Shown one piece after another: positions 25,333 to 35,166 of a stretch of DNA of 64,000 nucleotides. Location of the stretch: positions 248,001 to 312,000 of the forward strand of contig JAVBMV010000007.1 of the NCBI GenBank assembly GCA_031552145.1. Direction: 5' to 3'. The notes beneath the pieces were generated by a model. That model was given only the letters and a program-made list of their open reading frames with translations, was not told where the DNA came from and searched no databases. How positions within the stretch are numbered: the stretch's first letter is position 1; the number at the start of each line of letters is the position of its first letter. Source of the DNA: JAVBMV01 sp031552145. GTDB lineage: Bacteria > Myxococcota > Myxococcia > Myxococcales > UBA5297. Position numbers and translations under genes: made by a program.

Positions 25333-26166
25333 ATGATGCGAAATAATGTTCTCGTTCTCTCGCTGGTGCTCGCGTTCGCGGCGACCGGCTGCGTCGGTAA
25401 GGGCACTCACCAGGCGCTGCAGAAGCAGTTCGACCAGTCGCAGGCCAATCTGACAGAGCGCGACGACCAGCTCGCCAAGGAGCAGGCGAAGAGCGCTCAG
25501 CTGCAGGAGAAGATCGAGGCGCTCGAGGCGGAGCTGAACGCCCGCCGCGCCGAGCTGGCCGCCGCCAACAACGCCAAGGCCGCCATGCTGAAGGACAAGA
25601 AGGGGCTCGAGGCCTCGATCGACGAGATGAGGCTGGCGCTCGCCGATCTCTCGCGCCGCAAGGCGGCGGCCGACGCGCGTATCGCCGAGTTCCGCTCGCT
25701 CATCGATCGCTTCAAGAGCCTCATCGACGCCGGCAAGCTGCAGGTGAAGATGGTCGACGGGCGCATGGTGGTGGCGCTCGCCTCCGACGTGCTCTTCGCC
25801 TCGGGCCAGGCGAAGCTGAGCAAGGACGGGCAGGCGGCCATCATCGAGGTGGCGGCGCTCCTCGCCGGCATCCCCGACCGCAAGTTCCAGGTCGAGGGGC
25901 ACACCGACAATGTGCCCATCGCCACGGCCGCCTATCCCTCGAACTGGGAGCTGGCCGCCGGGCGCGCCATCACCGTCGTCAAGACGATGATCGACGCAGG
26001 CATGGCCCCCTCGCGCATCAGCGCCGCCTCGCTCGGCGACAGCCGGCCCGCCGTGGCGAACGACTCGCCCGAGCACAAGGCGATTAACCGGCGCATCGAG
26101 ATCGTGGTGGTGCCCGACCTCTCGGCGCTCCCCGGCTTCGAGGAGCTGCAGCAGGCCTCCAACTAG
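25333..26166 (+). CDS. OmpA/MotB-domain lipoprotein with coiled coil
   Basis: 277 residues. The N-terminal signal ends at a lipobox (LAFAATGC). Residues 30-115 form a long coiled coil rich in Ala/Glu/Lys. The C-terminal half is an OmpA-like peptidoglycan-binding domain (VLFASGQAKLSKDGQ, FQVEGHTDNVPI, NWELAAGRAI, NRRIEIVV). It probably tethers the outer membrane to the wall. Two ATGs begin the frame. A GC hairpin lies just after the stop. Transcribed alone. Confidence 0.9.
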   Translation: MMRNNVLVLSLVLAFAATGCVGKGTHQALQKQFDQSQANLTERDDQLAKEQAKSAQLQEKIEALEAELNARRAELAAANNAKAAMLKDKKGLEASIDEMRLALADLSRRKAAADARIAEFRSLIDRFKSLIDAGKLQVKMVDGRMVVALASDVLFASGQAKLSKDGQAAIIEVAALLAGIPDRKFQVEGHTDNVPIATAAYPSNWELAAGRAITVVKTMIDAGMAPSRISAASLGDSRPAVANDSPEHKAINRRIEIVVVPDLSALPGFEELQQASN

Positions 26167-26195
26167 GCCTGCTCCACCCCACTCGGCCAGCCCTA

Positions 26196-26221
26196 CCCGG
26201 CGCTGTTTGAGCGGCGCCGGG
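26196..26221. terminator. GC-rich hairpin after the OmpA-like gene
   Basis: Perfect 8-base arms CCCGGCGC/GCGCCGGG with a 10-base loop, 30 bases past the stop. There is no T-run, so the terminator role is tentative. It overlaps the promoter candidate of the next gene. Confidence 0.4.
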
Positions 26222-26235
26222 AAGTGTCGTAGGAT
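26207..26235 (+). promoter_or_regulatory. Candidate sigma-70 promoter for the acyl-CoA synthetase gene
   Basis: TTGAGC (26207-26212), 17-base spacer, TAGGAT (26230-26235). It leaves a leader of about 110 bases before ATG 26352, which has GAGGAG 9 bases upstream. Confidence 0.45.
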
Positions 26236-26351
26236 GGGGCAATCGTATCCAACGAGAGTCCTCTGGGAGGCGCCGCGCCTCGGCCGGAGGGCTCCGTCTT
26301 AGTCGAGACATCCTTTCAACAGCGAATCCCATCTCTTGAGGAGTTCCCCCC

Positions 26352-28466
26352 ATGTCCAAGCCGCAGGATCTACAAGCTATCTTCAGTCCCAAGTCGATCG
26401 CCGTCATCGGCGTCTCCCAGACCAAGGCCGACAGCATCGGCAACACCGTGCTGAAGAACCTGATCGAGAGCGGCTTCCAGGGCGAGCTCTACCCCATCAA
26501 CCCCCGCGCCTCGGAGATCATGGCGCGCAAGTGCTATCCCAACGTGAGCGCGGTGCCGGGTCCGGTCGACATGGCCGTCTACTGCGTGCCCGAGGATAAG
26601 GCGGTCGAGGCGGCCAAGGATTGCGCCAAGAAGGGCGTCAAGGCGAACGTCATCATCACCAGCGGTTTCTCCGAGGTGGGCAATACGGCGGCCGAGAATC
26701 AGATCCTCGAGATCGCCCGCTCCGCCAACGCGCGCGTCGTCGGCCCCAACATTGTCGGCGTGTTGCTCAACGCCTCGAAGGCCAACGCCAGCTTCGCTCC
26801 CTGCCTGCCCTTCCAGGGCAAGACGGCGCTCATCTCGCAGTCGGGCGCGCTCCTCATCGCCCTCGACATGGCGACCTTCGTCCGCCGCTTCGGCATCAGC
26901 TCGATGATCTGTCTGGGCAACATGTCGGACATCGACTTCTCCGACTGCGTCGACTACTTCGCCGGTGATGAGAACACGAGCTGCATCTCGCTCTACATCG
27001 AGGGGCTCAAGAATGGCCGCCGCTTCATCGAGGCGGGGCGCAAGGCGTGCAAGCCGATCATCGCGCTCAAGGCGGGTGTCTCGGCCCACGGCGCCGCCGC
27101 GGCCGCCTCGCACACCGGCTCGCTCGCGGGCTCGGTGAAGGTCTACGACGCCGCCTTCAAGCAGGCGCACGTCATCCGCGCCAACAACCTCGACGAGCTG
27201 CTCGACTGCTCGCAGGCGCTCTCGATGCAGCCGCCCATGAAGGGCGAGAACATCATCGTCATCACCAACGGCGGCGGCATCGGCGTGCTCTCCAGCGACG
27301 CGGCCGAGGCCTACGGCGTGCCGCTCAAGACCACGCCCGAGGATCTGCAGGTCGAGTTCCGCAAGTGCATGCCCGACTTCGGCAGCCCGAAGAACCCGGT
27401 CGACATCACCGGCGGCCAGGGCGTCGCGGGCTACCAGAAGGCGCTCGCCGCCGCGCTCAAGAGCGACTGGGTCCACGGCATCGCGATCCTCTACTGCGAG
27501 ACCGCGGTGACCAAGCCCGTCGACATCGCCGAGGGGCTGCTCAAGACGGTCGCGGAGCATGGCAAGACCGACAAGCCCATCGTCTGCTGCTTCGTCGGCG
27601 GCGACGAGTGTGTGAAGGGCGGCGCCATCCTCGGCCAGAACTCGATCCCCACCTTCGATAGCCCCTCCAAGACGATGTCGGCCCTCTCGGCGCTGCGCCA
27701 GATTGCCAAGTTCCAGGCCGAGGGCAGCTCGACCGCCTTCAGGCCTTTCCCCGATGTCGACCAGGCGCGCGCCCGCAAGATCATCGAGGAGGCGAAGAAG
27801 AATGGCCGCGCCGCGCTGACCGAGCCCGAGGCGAAGGAGGTCTTCTCCGCCTACGGTCTGCCCGTCGCGCCCGGCATCCTCGCCAAGACCGAGGACGAGG
27901 CGGTCGCCGCCGCCGAGAAGATCAAGTACCCCGTGGTGATGAAGATCGTCTCGCCGCAGATCATCCACAAGAGCGACGCGGGCGGCGTGAAGGTCCACAT
28001 CAAGGATGCCGACGAGGTCCGCAAGGTCTTCAAGCTCATCCTCGAGAACGCCCGCAACTACAAGGCCGACGCCGAGATCCACGGCGTGCTGGTGCAGGAG
28101 ATGGCCATGCTGGGCACCGAGGTGATCGTCGGCTCGGTGAATGACGCCACCTTCGGACCCACCGTCATGTTCGGTCTGGGCGGCATCTTCGTCGAGGCGC
28201 TCAAGGACGTGACCTTCCGCGTCGCGCCCTTCTCGCCCGAGGCGGCGATGGGGATGTTCCCCGAGATCCGCGCCTACCCCATCCTCCAGGGGACCCGCGG
28301 CGCCAAGCCCCGCGATCAGAAGGCGCTCTCGGGCGTCGTCGCGCGCCTGAGCCAGATGGTGACCGACCTGGGCGACCTGGTCGCCGAGACCGACGCCAAC
28401 CCCATCATGCTCTACGAAGAGGGGCGTGGCCTGAAGGTGGTCGACGCGCGCATCATCCTGAAGTAA
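26352..28466 (+). CDS. ADP-forming acetate/acyl-CoA synthetase (fused alpha-beta)
   Basis: 704 residues. Domain order: CoA-binding Rossmann (residues 8-130), succinyl-CoA-ligase-like domains with the phospho-histidine motif ASHTGS (His254), then an ATP-grasp domain (about 480-700; VMKIVSPQIIHKSDAGGV, GLGGIFVEALKD). This is the single-chain NDP-forming acyl-CoA synthetase type. It converts acyl-CoA, ADP and phosphate to the acid, CoA and ATP, or the reverse. A protein acetyltransferase (Pat) fusion is absent. The direction in vivo is unknown; ATP gain from acetyl-CoA is plausible. Followed 31 bases later by RNase D. Confidence 0.92.
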   Translation: MSKPQDLQAIFSPKSIAVIGVSQTKADSIGNTVLKNLIESGFQGELYPINPRASEIMARKCYPNVSAVPGPVDMAVYCVPEDKAVEAAKDCAKKGVKANVIITSGFSEVGNTAAENQILEIARSANARVVGPNIVGVLLNASKANASFAPCLPFQGKTALISQSGALLIALDMATFVRRFGISSMICLGNMSDIDFSDCVDYFAGDENTSCISLYIEGLKNGRRFIEAGRKACKPIIALKAGVSAHGAAAAASHTGSLAGSVKVYDAAFKQAHVIRANNLDELLDCSQALSMQPPMKGENIIVITNGGGIGVLSSDAAEAYGVPLKTTPEDLQVEFRKCMPDFGSPKNPVDITGGQGVAGYQKALAAALKSDWVHGIAILYCETAVTKPVDIAEGLLKTVAEHGKTDKPIVCCFVGGDECVKGGAILGQNSIPTFDSPSKTMSALSALRQIAKFQAEGSSTAFRPFPDVDQARARKIIEEAKKNGRAALTEPEAKEVFSAYGLPVAPGILAKTEDEAVAAAEKIKYPVVMKIVSPQIIHKSDAGGVKVHIKDADEVRKVFKLILENARNYKADAEIHGVLVQEMAMLGTEVIVGSVNDATFGPTVMFGLGGIFVEALKDVTFRVAPFSPEAAMGMFPEIRAYPILQGTRGAKPRDQKALSGVVARLSQMVTDLGDLVAETDANPIMLYEEGRGLKVVDARIILK

Positions 28467-28497
28467 TCGCTGCATCCAGCAGAGCAAGGAACGCAGC

Positions 28498-29376
28498 ATG
28501 AGTCAGCAGAGGCCGCATCGTTTCATTACAAACGATGCGGCCTTTTGCGATCTATTGGGGCTGCTCGCGAAGGAGCGCGCCTTCGCGCTCGACACCGAGG
28601 CGAACAGCTTCTTCGTCTATTACGAGCGCGTCTGCCTGGTGCAGCTCTCCACGCGGGCGGAGGACTTCATCGTCGACCCCTTCGCCGTCGACCTGAAGCC
28701 CCTCGGGCCGCTCCTGGCTGACCCCGCCATCGAGAAGGTGCTCCACGCCGCGGACTATGATCTGCGCTGCCTGGACCGCGACTATGGCTTCCGGGTGGCC
28801 AATCTCTTCGACACCATGCTCGCCGCGCGCCTCGCGGGGGCCAAGGAGTTGGGGCTCGCGGCGCTGGTGAAGGCGCGCTTCGGGGCCACCCTGTCGAAGA
28901 AGTATCAGCGCAGCGACTGGGGGCAGCGGCCGCTCACGGAGGAGCAGCTCGCTTACGCGACGCTCGACACCCAATACCTGCTCGCGCTGCGCGACCAGCT
29001 CGGCGCCGAGCTCGCCGCCGCCGGGAAGATGGATGAGGCCGGGCGCCAGTTCGAGCGGCAGTGCGCCTGTCGCTATCGGAAGAAGCCGTTCGATGTGAAC
29101 GGCTTTCGGCGCCTGCAGGGCTTCAGGCAGCTCTCGCCCCAAGGGCGCGAAGTGGCCAAGGCGCTCTATCTGCTGCGCGAGGAGAAGGCGCGCGAATATG
29201 ACCGACCTCCCTTCAAGATCTATGGCGACACCGTGATCGTCGAGTTGGCCCAGCGGATGCCCGCGAGCCTCGCCGAAGTGGAGAAGGTTCCGGGACTGGG
29301 GAAGTCTACGCTCGGGCGGATGGGGGAGGCGATAGTGGTGGCTTGCGCTGGCGGAGCGGGGCAGGCGGGGCAATAA
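28498..29376 (+). CDS. rnd: Ribonuclease D
   Basis: 292 residues. DEDDy exonuclease domain: ALDTEAN (Exo I), HAADYDLRCL (Exo II) and YATLDTQYL (Exo III with Tyr and Asp). A single C-terminal HRDC-like domain follows, rather than the two of E. coli RNase D, hence the shorter length. It trims 3' ends of tRNA and other small RNA precursors. ATG has AAGGAA 8 bases upstream. Ends at a bidirectional terminator shared with the convergent Cys-rich gene. Confidence 0.92.
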   Translation: MSQQRPHRFITNDAAFCDLLGLLAKERAFALDTEANSFFVYYERVCLVQLSTRAEDFIVDPFAVDLKPLGPLLADPAIEKVLHAADYDLRCLDRDYGFRVANLFDTMLAARLAGAKELGLAALVKARFGATLSKKYQRSDWGQRPLTEEQLAYATLDTQYLLALRDQLGAELAAAGKMDEAGRQFERQCACRYRKKPFDVNGFRRLQGFRQLSPQGREVAKALYLLREEKAREYDRPPFKIYGDTVIVELAQRMPASLAEVEKVPGLGKSTLGRMGEAIVVACAGGAGQAGQ

Positions 29377-29381
29377 AAAAC

Positions 29382-29403
29382 GCCCGCCGATTGCTCGGCG
29401 GGC
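29382..29403. terminator. Bidirectional Rho-independent terminator
   Basis: Stem GCCCGCCGA/TCGGCGGGC with a TTGC loop. On the left a run ATAAAAAA gives a U-tract for the minus-strand gene. On the right TTCTTTATT lies about 12 bases beyond and could serve the plus-strand RNase D gene, after a second small GCTC/GAGC hairpin. Confidence 0.8.
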
Positions 29404-29430
29404 GCTCTGCGGAGCTTCTTTATTCCGTGA

Positions 29431-32400
29431 CTATGGCACGGCTATTGGCGTCGGGTTTGCTATCTTGAATCCGCGCACGTCTGAAGCCGTATTGGAGTTG
29501 TTTATTCCCAGGATGCCGTAGTTGTTCTGCCCCCAGCAATAGACTGAGCCATCCGATTTTAGGGCGCAGGTTGAGCGCAGAGAGGCTACCACCTCCACGA
29601 CGCCACTGGCGAGATCGGGCAGGGCAATCGCTGCCGCCGATGAAGTTCCAGTGGTCGTGCCAAGTTGGTAATAGGAGTTGCTGCCCCAACAATGGACGGC
29701 ACCCGCCACGACGGCGCAGCTGTGGGACTCGGAGGTGGCTAGGCTGCTGATAGTGCCCGTCACCACGTTTATTTGCGCGCCAGCTTCCGCGGTTCCCCCA
29801 TTGCCGTTCTGTCCATAAAAGTTGTAGCCGGTGCAGAAGATTGCTCCGTCAGAGGCCCTGGCTGCGCAAGTCCTGGCATAGGAGGAGTCGCCGATGAAGA
29901 TCTTCGAGTACGGGACGTTGGGTAGATCGATAGGTGCCGGGGTCTTATTCTTTTCCCAACAGTGGACGCCGCCCGCTGCTGGCGCGACACACAGATGCAT
30001 GCGGCCGCCAGCGATGGCCGTTACGCCCGTATCGTAGCCGACAAGATCGATGGGGGTGCTCGTGCTCGTGCAGGGGAGGCCCTCCTCGGGCTCCGCATTT
30101 CCCCCGGTCCAAGCGCAGTATCCCCAACACTTCACGCCTCCGGTATTAGTTAACGCACAAGTGACGTCGTTGCCGACAGCTACATCCGTCGCCGTCCAAG
30201 AGGTCTGCCCCACGATATCGGTGGGGGCGCCCTGGTCTGACGGGTTGGGAACTGCAAGTCCATCGCCGAGTGCACCGTTCGCGGCTTTGCCCCAGCACTT
30301 AACGATGCCGGTTGTGGTCACCAGACAGCCGTGGGTATTGGTGGACGGGGCAATCTTGGCGATTTGATAGCCAGTGTTTTGGACAGCGACTGGATAGTAC
30401 TTGTTGGTGGTGCCGCCGTCGCCTAATTGTTTGCCGGTTCCGATACCCCAACAGTATGCCGTCCCAGAGTCTTTAAGCACGGCGCAAATGTTGTAGTACC
30501 CGCTGCTGTAGATGTGCGCGATCTGCTCGCACTTGCCGCTGGCCCCTGGGCCCTTGAGGAAGCCCGGCAGACATGTGCAAGCGCCGCTAAGGCACTGGGA
30601 CGTTGTCGCTCCCAGAGTCGCCGCGCAGTCGATGGCGGGCGATCCGCAAACATTGAGCGTGTCGAGCACGCAGGTGTTGCCTTCCTTGTGGTGGGTCGAG
30701 AGGCAGGTGGCCACTTCGCAGGTTCCTCCCGCGAGGCAGTTGGCCGTGGCGACGCCCTCGGCCGCGGTGCAGTCAGTCCCGCCCGCGCCGCAATACGTCC
30801 CGTCGTCCGCCATGCAGAGGTTGTTACCAAAGATGGTCACTATGTGGAAATCGGGCTTGCAAGTAAGTGCCTTACACTGCCCGCCTGCGGCGCACTCCAA
30901 GGAGGCTGCGTTGGGGAACTGGTCGACGCAGTTGACATTCTCCACCCCGCAGTGCTCGGCGTCGTCGGGAAGGCAGGTGAAGGTAGCGCCGACGTAATAG
31001 TAGTCGTCGTCGCAGGTGAGCGGCTTGCACGTGCCGCCAGCGAGACAGTCGGCGGTGGCGACACCGGCGGCGGTGGTGCAGTCAATCTGGGCGGGGCCGC
31101 AGTGCTCGCTATCATCCGCGGCACAGCCGTTGCCGCTGATGTGGAAGTCGAGGTTGCAGGTGAGCGCCTTGCAGATGCCCGCGTCGCAGTCGACGGTGGC
31201 GGCGTTGGTGAGGGCAGTGCAGTCGGCCTCGGCCTCGCCGCAGGCGGTGTTGGTGTCCGGCGCGCAGCCGAGGTTCTTGAGGTGGTAGTCCGCGTCGCAG
31301 CCGGTCGCCTCGCAGTTTTCGTTGTTGCAGATGGCGGTGGCGACGCCGATGATCTCGGTGCAGTTGACCTGGCTGGGCCCACAATGCTGGGCGTCGTTGG
31401 CGATGCAGGTATTGCCGTCGATGTGGAAACCGGGGTCGCAGGTGAGCGCCTTGCATCGCCCGCCCGCGAGGCACTGGGCCGTCACGACGCCTTCGAGCGC
31501 GGTGCAGTCGATCTGGCTTCCGCCACAATGCTGAGCGTCGTCGGCGGCGCAGTCGGCCCCGGCGATGTGGAAGTCGACAAGGCAGCTCAGCGCCTTGCAG
31601 AGGCCGAGGTCGCACCGGGCGCTCTCGACGCCAGCGGCGGTCATGCAGTTGGCCTCGCCGGTGCCACAGAGCGTGGGGCTATCCTGGATGCAGGCGTCGC
31701 TCTTGAAGTGATAGCCCGGGTCGCAGGTGAGCGCCTTGCAGGTTCCACCTGTGACGCAGGAGGCGGTGGCGACACCGGCAATCGCCTCGCAGTTGGTTTC
31801 GCTGGTGCCGCAGGCCGAGGGGGAATCCGGGATACAGGCGTTGTTCTTCAGGTGATAGTTGGCCTTGCAGGTATCGACCTTGCAAAGTGCGTTGACGCAG
31901 CTGGTCGAGGCCGCGTTGGGATTGGCGGTCTCGCAGTTGAGTTCGGTCGCGCCGCAGGCGGTGGCGCTATCGGGCAGGCAGGCGAAGTTCTTCAGGTGGA
32001 AGTTGGCCTTGCAGGAGGTGGCCTGGCAGTTGCCGAAGGTGCAGACGGTAGCGGCGGCCCCCGCGGCCGTCGTGCAGTTGGTTTCGCTGACGCCGCAGAG
32101 GGTGGCGCTGTCGGCCACACAGGTGTTGTCCTTCAGGTGGAAATTAGCCTTGCAGGCCGTGACCCGGCAGGCGCCCGCGTCGCAGATGGTCGCGGCGGCG
32201 TTGGGGTTGGTGGCGCCACAGTTGGTCTCGCTGACACCGCAGACGGTGGTGGAGTCGGGGATGCAGGCGTTGCCGCGAAGGTGGTAGCCGGAATTGCACG
32301 TGTCGACCTTGCAGAGGCCGCTGACGCAGGAGGTGGTGGCCGCGTAGGGGATGGCGGCGCAGTTCACCTCGGCGGCACCGCATGCAGTGTTGCTGTCGAC

Positions 32401-33585
32401 CACGCAGCTATTTCCGTTTTTAGGATGGCGATTGGCGGCGCAGGTATCCACCTTGCAGAGGCCGCCGACGCAGCTCGTCGCCGTGGCGCCCGTAATCCCG
32501 GTGCAGTCGGCCTCGGCCTCGCCGCAGAGCACGTTGCTGTCGGCGATGCAGAGACCGCCTTTGAGGTGATAGTTCGCGGCGCAAGCGTCGATCTTACAGG
32601 CGCCGCTGATACAGGAGGTGGCCGCGGCGTGGGGCAGAACCTCACAGCTGACCGGCGGGATGCCGCAGGCGGAGGCGCTGTCGGCCACACAGGTGTTCTG
32701 CGCGACATGAAAGTTGGGCCTGCAGTTCTCTACCTTGCACGCGCCCGCCACACAGGAGGTGGCGGTGGTATTGGCGATGAGAGTGCAGTTCTCCACCATG
32801 GCGCCGCAAGCGGTGACGCTATCCGCGGCGCAGGCGTTGTTCTTCAAGTGGTAGTTGGCGTCGCAGCGCTCGATGCGGCAGAGACCCTCTTCGCAGGTGA
32901 CATCATCGACGCCGTCGAGCGCGGTGCAGTCGACGCCGGAAGGGCCGCACCCTTCGGCGCTGTCGGGAAGGCACTCGCTGCCTTCGAGGTGGTGAGCCGA
33001 CTCGCACAAGGCGATCTTGCAGGCGCCGCTCTCGCAGGTAGCGCTGGCGACGCCGGGCAGGTCCGTGCAGTCGACCGCGCCCGCGCCACAAGCCCTCTCC
33101 GTATCGGGTTCGCAGACCGCGCCCTCGACGTGGTAGTTGGCCTTGCATGTGTCGGCCATGCAGGCTCCTTGAACACAGGAGGCAGTGGCGATCCCGACGC
33201 CTCTCTTGCAGTTGGTGCAGCGGTCGCCGCAGCAGGAGGCGGTGTCGTTTGCCACGCAGGCCTCGCCCTCTGCGTGGAAGCCGCTCTTGCACTCATGAGT
33301 ACAGGCGCCGCCGAGACAGAGAGCATCGGCGTTGGCTGGAGGCGTGCACTTGGCGCAGTCGTTGCCGCAGCAAGAGACGTCGCCGTTGGGCACACAGAGG
33401 TTTCCTTGGCGATGGAAACCCGGGTCGCAGGTAAAGCCACAGATGCCGTCCTCGCAGAGCACGGCGCCATGTTCAGGCGCGGTACATCGAGCGCAGGGGT
33501 CGTCGTTGACACTGGTCTCCTCTCCGCAGCCGGTCAGAGAGAAGAGTCCAAGAAGGGGAAGCAGTGCAGCCAGGGTGTTGCGCAT
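29431..33585 (-). CDS. Surface lipoprotein with Cys-rich repeats and RCC1 propeller
   Basis: 1384 residues from ATG 33585 (GGAGG 5 bases upstream); the frame runs further upstream but without support. The signal peptide ends at lipobox LTGC. Two CCG-type Cys modules are followed by about 18 tandem Cys-rich repeats of 37-45 residues (consensus CG-x4-NC-x11-C-x2-G-x-CK-x3-C-x2-NYHLKNN-x-C). The C-terminal 350 residues hold seven RCC1/ALK-type blades (C-x-CWG-x-N-x2-G-x-LG). No enzymatic motif. Likely an exported, disulphide-rich adhesin or sensor. It has a shorter paralogue at 35.7-38.1 kb and ends at a shared terminator. Confidence 0.88.
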   Translation of the reverse strand: MRNTLAALLPLLGLFSLTGCGEETSVNDDPCARCTAPEHGAVLCEDGICGFTCDPGFHRQGNLCVPNGDVSCCGNDCAKCTPPANADALCLGGACTHECKSGFHAEGEACVANDTASCCGDRCTNCKRGVGIATASCVQGACMADTCKANYHVEGAVCEPDTERACGAGAVDCTDLPGVASATCESGACKIALCESAHHLEGSECLPDSAEGCGPSGVDCTALDGVDDVTCEEGLCRIERCDANYHLKNNACAADSVTACGAMVENCTLIANTTATSCVAGACKVENCRPNFHVAQNTCVADSASACGIPPVSCEVLPHAAATSCISGACKIDACAANYHLKGGLCIADSNVLCGEAEADCTGITGATATSCVGGLCKVDTCAANRHPKNGNSCVVDSNTACGAAEVNCAAIPYAATTSCVSGLCKVDTCNSGYHLRGNACIPDSTTVCGVSETNCGATNPNAAATICDAGACRVTACKANFHLKDNTCVADSATLCGVSETNCTTAAGAAATVCTFGNCQATSCKANFHLKNFACLPDSATACGATELNCETANPNAASTSCVNALCKVDTCKANYHLKNNACIPDSPSACGTSETNCEAIAGVATASCVTGGTCKALTCDPGYHFKSDACIQDSPTLCGTGEANCMTAAGVESARCDLGLCKALSCLVDFHIAGADCAADDAQHCGGSQIDCTALEGVVTAQCLAGGRCKALTCDPGFHIDGNTCIANDAQHCGPSQVNCTEIIGVATAICNNENCEATGCDADYHLKNLGCAPDTNTACGEAEADCTALTNAATVDCDAGICKALTCNLDFHISGNGCAADDSEHCGPAQIDCTTAAGVATADCLAGGTCKPLTCDDDYYYVGATFTCLPDDAEHCGVENVNCVDQFPNAASLECAAGGQCKALTCKPDFHIVTIFGNNLCMADDGTYCGAGGTDCTAAEGVATANCLAGGTCEVATCLSTHHKEGNTCVLDTLNVCGSPAIDCAATLGATTSQCLSGACTCLPGFLKGPGASGKCEQIAHIYSSGYYNICAVLKDSGTAYCWGIGTGKQLGDGGTTNKYYPVAVQNTGYQIAKIAPSTNTHGCLVTTTGIVKCWGKAANGALGDGLAVPNPSDQGAPTDIVGQTSWTATDVAVGNDVTCALTNTGGVKCWGYCAWTGGNAEPEEGLPCTSTSTPIDLVGYDTGVTAIAGGRMHLCVAPAAGGVHCWEKNKTPAPIDLPNVPYSKIFIGDSSYARTCAARASDGAIFCTGYNFYGQNGNGGTAEAGAQINVVTGTISSLATSESHSCAVVAGAVHCWGSNSYYQLGTTTGTSSAAAIALPDLASGVVEVVASLRSTCALKSDGSVYCWGQNNYGILGINNSNTASDVRGFKIANPTPIAVP

Positions 33586-33760
33586 TGTCGCCTCCGAAAC
33601 GTGTGCAGCCGATGAAGTCGCCGGTACGCCGACGATGATGTAACCGCGGAAGTAGAGCACAAGCGGAGGGTCGATGTGAAGAGATGTAGGAGAGGGAGGC
33701 CACCGCCTCCGGGCGCATAGATGTAGGGCTGGCGGGAAGATGAGCGCGGAGACAGGAGGC

Positions 33761-34435
33761 TCAGAAAAAGACCAGCCCAAGGGCGGCGTTGGGGAAGAGC
33801 CCTCCCTCCAGATCGATACGACGACCGTCTTCGCGCCAATGCCTAATGGAGTAACCCAGGTATATCTCCGGAAAGAGAGCGAAGCTCCGAGAGAGGTATA
33901 TCAGGTAGCCCACCGACGCGCCGACGACCAGAAAACTCACGTCTGGTACGCGCTCGAAAATACCCAGATAGCCATCCAAGTGCTCATAGCGAAGGCTGGG
34001 GCCGAAGACGAGTTGGTCGCGCTCCCAAAGGTCGATCCCAATAAGCATGGGCAACGCCACCATCCAGGACTCCATCGCGTTGCTGCGCAACTGCGGGTTG
34101 AGCGCGACGCCGACACGAAGCGCGTCCTCGTCATCGGGCAAGCGCAGGGCCACCTTTATATCGACGCCGACATCATCGAGGCTAAAACGTACCGCGCCGT
34201 CGACCCTGGAAGAAATACCAAACCGCGCGGCCATCTCCAGGTTGGGCAGTAGCGCGACATCAGTTCTGCCGTCGTCGATCGCGGGGCTTGGAGCGGCAGA
34301 GAGCGCCGGAGCAATTGTCGCTTGCCACACCCCTTTCTCGATAGGGCGCGCCGTGGTCAAGGTAGAGTGGGAGAGGCAAGCGCTCGCGGAGAGTGTCCAG
34401 AGTGCTATGGGGAGCAGCAACGGTCTGCCAACCAT
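33761..34435 (-). CDS. Lipoprotein-signal outer-membrane barrel-like protein
   Basis: 224 residues. The N-terminus (LPIALWTLSASAC) looks like a lipobox. The rest alternates short hydrophobic strands (VALLPNLEMAARFGISSRVDGAVRFSLDDVGVDIKVALRL; LIYLSRSFALFPEIYLGYSIRHW) and ends in Phe, as outer-membrane barrels do. It lies 14 bases downstream of another barrel gene on the same strand, so the two are probably co-transcribed. Family not recognised. Base composition is less GC-rich than in the core genes nearby. Confidence 0.65.
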   Translation of the reverse strand: MVGRPLLLPIALWTLSASACLSHSTLTTARPIEKGVWQATIAPALSAAPSPAIDDGRTDVALLPNLEMAARFGISSRVDGAVRFSLDDVGVDIKVALRLPDDEDALRVGVALNPQLRSNAMESWMVALPMLIGIDLWERDQLVFGPSLRYEHLDGYLGIFERVPDVSFLVVGASVGYLIYLSRSFALFPEIYLGYSIRHWREDGRRIDLEGGLFPNAALGLVFF

Positions 34436-34449
34436 TTATTCCCTCCGAG

Positions 34450-35157
34450 CTAGAAGCTGAGCGCTGTATATGCGGCCGACAACGAGAGACCAAGCGTGAA
34501 GGGAAGATCCGCGGACTCTGTAGCGGAGATGGAGTTCTCATGGACCCTGTCATAAAACCTACCGACGCGCCAGATATATAAAAACATTGCGTGTGCCGAC
34601 GCCCCGATAGACCAGTTTTGCGACAATGCCCAGTCCTTTCCAAAACCCACCTTGGCGCCGACGCCTCCCTCACTCCAATGGCCAATTTCTCTGACTGTGT
34701 AGGTCCCTGCATAGTTGTCGGTTTTGTTTTGCCAGTTGGCGACAAGAAGAGCGAGGTCAATGTGGTAGCCGTCGGAAAAGTGCAGCCCGATGAAAGGCCC
34801 GGCGCCATAGGTGGCGGTCCACGCGTTCCGGGAGCCTTCCTCGGGGGGAAGATCATCGAAAGAGAAGCGCCCGAAGGCATATGCGCCAAGTGTGAGTCGT
34901 TCCGAAAGCTTGATTCCGACGGCGAGGTTGGAATGTATTGGCAGCCCCGCTTCGAGCTCGTGCCCTGGATATCGTTCGGGGTCCAGATGGTAGCCCTGAG
35001 ACCAGAGGCCCAGCCCCACCTCGCCACGCAGAACTAAGCTGCAGCAGCGGGGCGGGGGTTGGTGGAGTTCTCGGTAGTCTGAGTCGGGCGATTGCCCTAG
35101 GGCAACGCCATTCCAAAACAGAAAGAACGATGTAAGCAGAGTAGCCGCGTAGCGCAT
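34450..35157 (-). CDS. Outer-membrane beta-barrel protein
   Basis: 235 residues with a cleavable signal (MRYAATLLTSFFLFWNGVALGQ). Alternating amphipathic strands (LVLRGEVGLGLWSQGYHL, LTLGAYAFGRFSF, GPFIGLHFSDGYHIDLALLVANW) and a terminal Phe fit a small 8-10 strand barrel. It is placed between a miniature RCC1 lipoprotein and another barrel, all on the minus strand with gaps of about 10-14 bases, so they form one operon. Function unknown. GC content appears lower than in flanking core genes. Confidence 0.7.
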   Translation of the reverse strand: MRYAATLLTSFFLFWNGVALGQSPDSDYRELHQPPPRCCSLVLRGEVGLGLWSQGYHLDPERYPGHELEAGLPIHSNLAVGIKLSERLTLGAYAFGRFSFDDLPPEEGSRNAWTATYGAGPFIGLHFSDGYHIDLALLVANWQNKTDNYAGTYTVREIGHWSEGGVGAKVGFGKDWALSQNWSIGASAHAMFLYIWRVGRFYDRVHENSISATESADLPFTLGLSLSAAYTALSF

Positions 35158-35166
35158 GGCCGCACC

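Noticed and set aside
29431..33585. Regularly spaced repeats that could suggest a CRISPR array
   Set aside because: The period is about 115-130 bases, in frame, and encodes a conserved Cys pattern; there are no identical short repeats with unique spacers.
30427..33615. 1062-residue plus-strand frame opposite the Cys-rich lipoprotein
   Set aside because: Gly/Ala/Val-repetitive mirror of the tandem Cys repeats. The minus strand has the signal peptide, Shine-Dalgarno, conserved Cys and a terminator.
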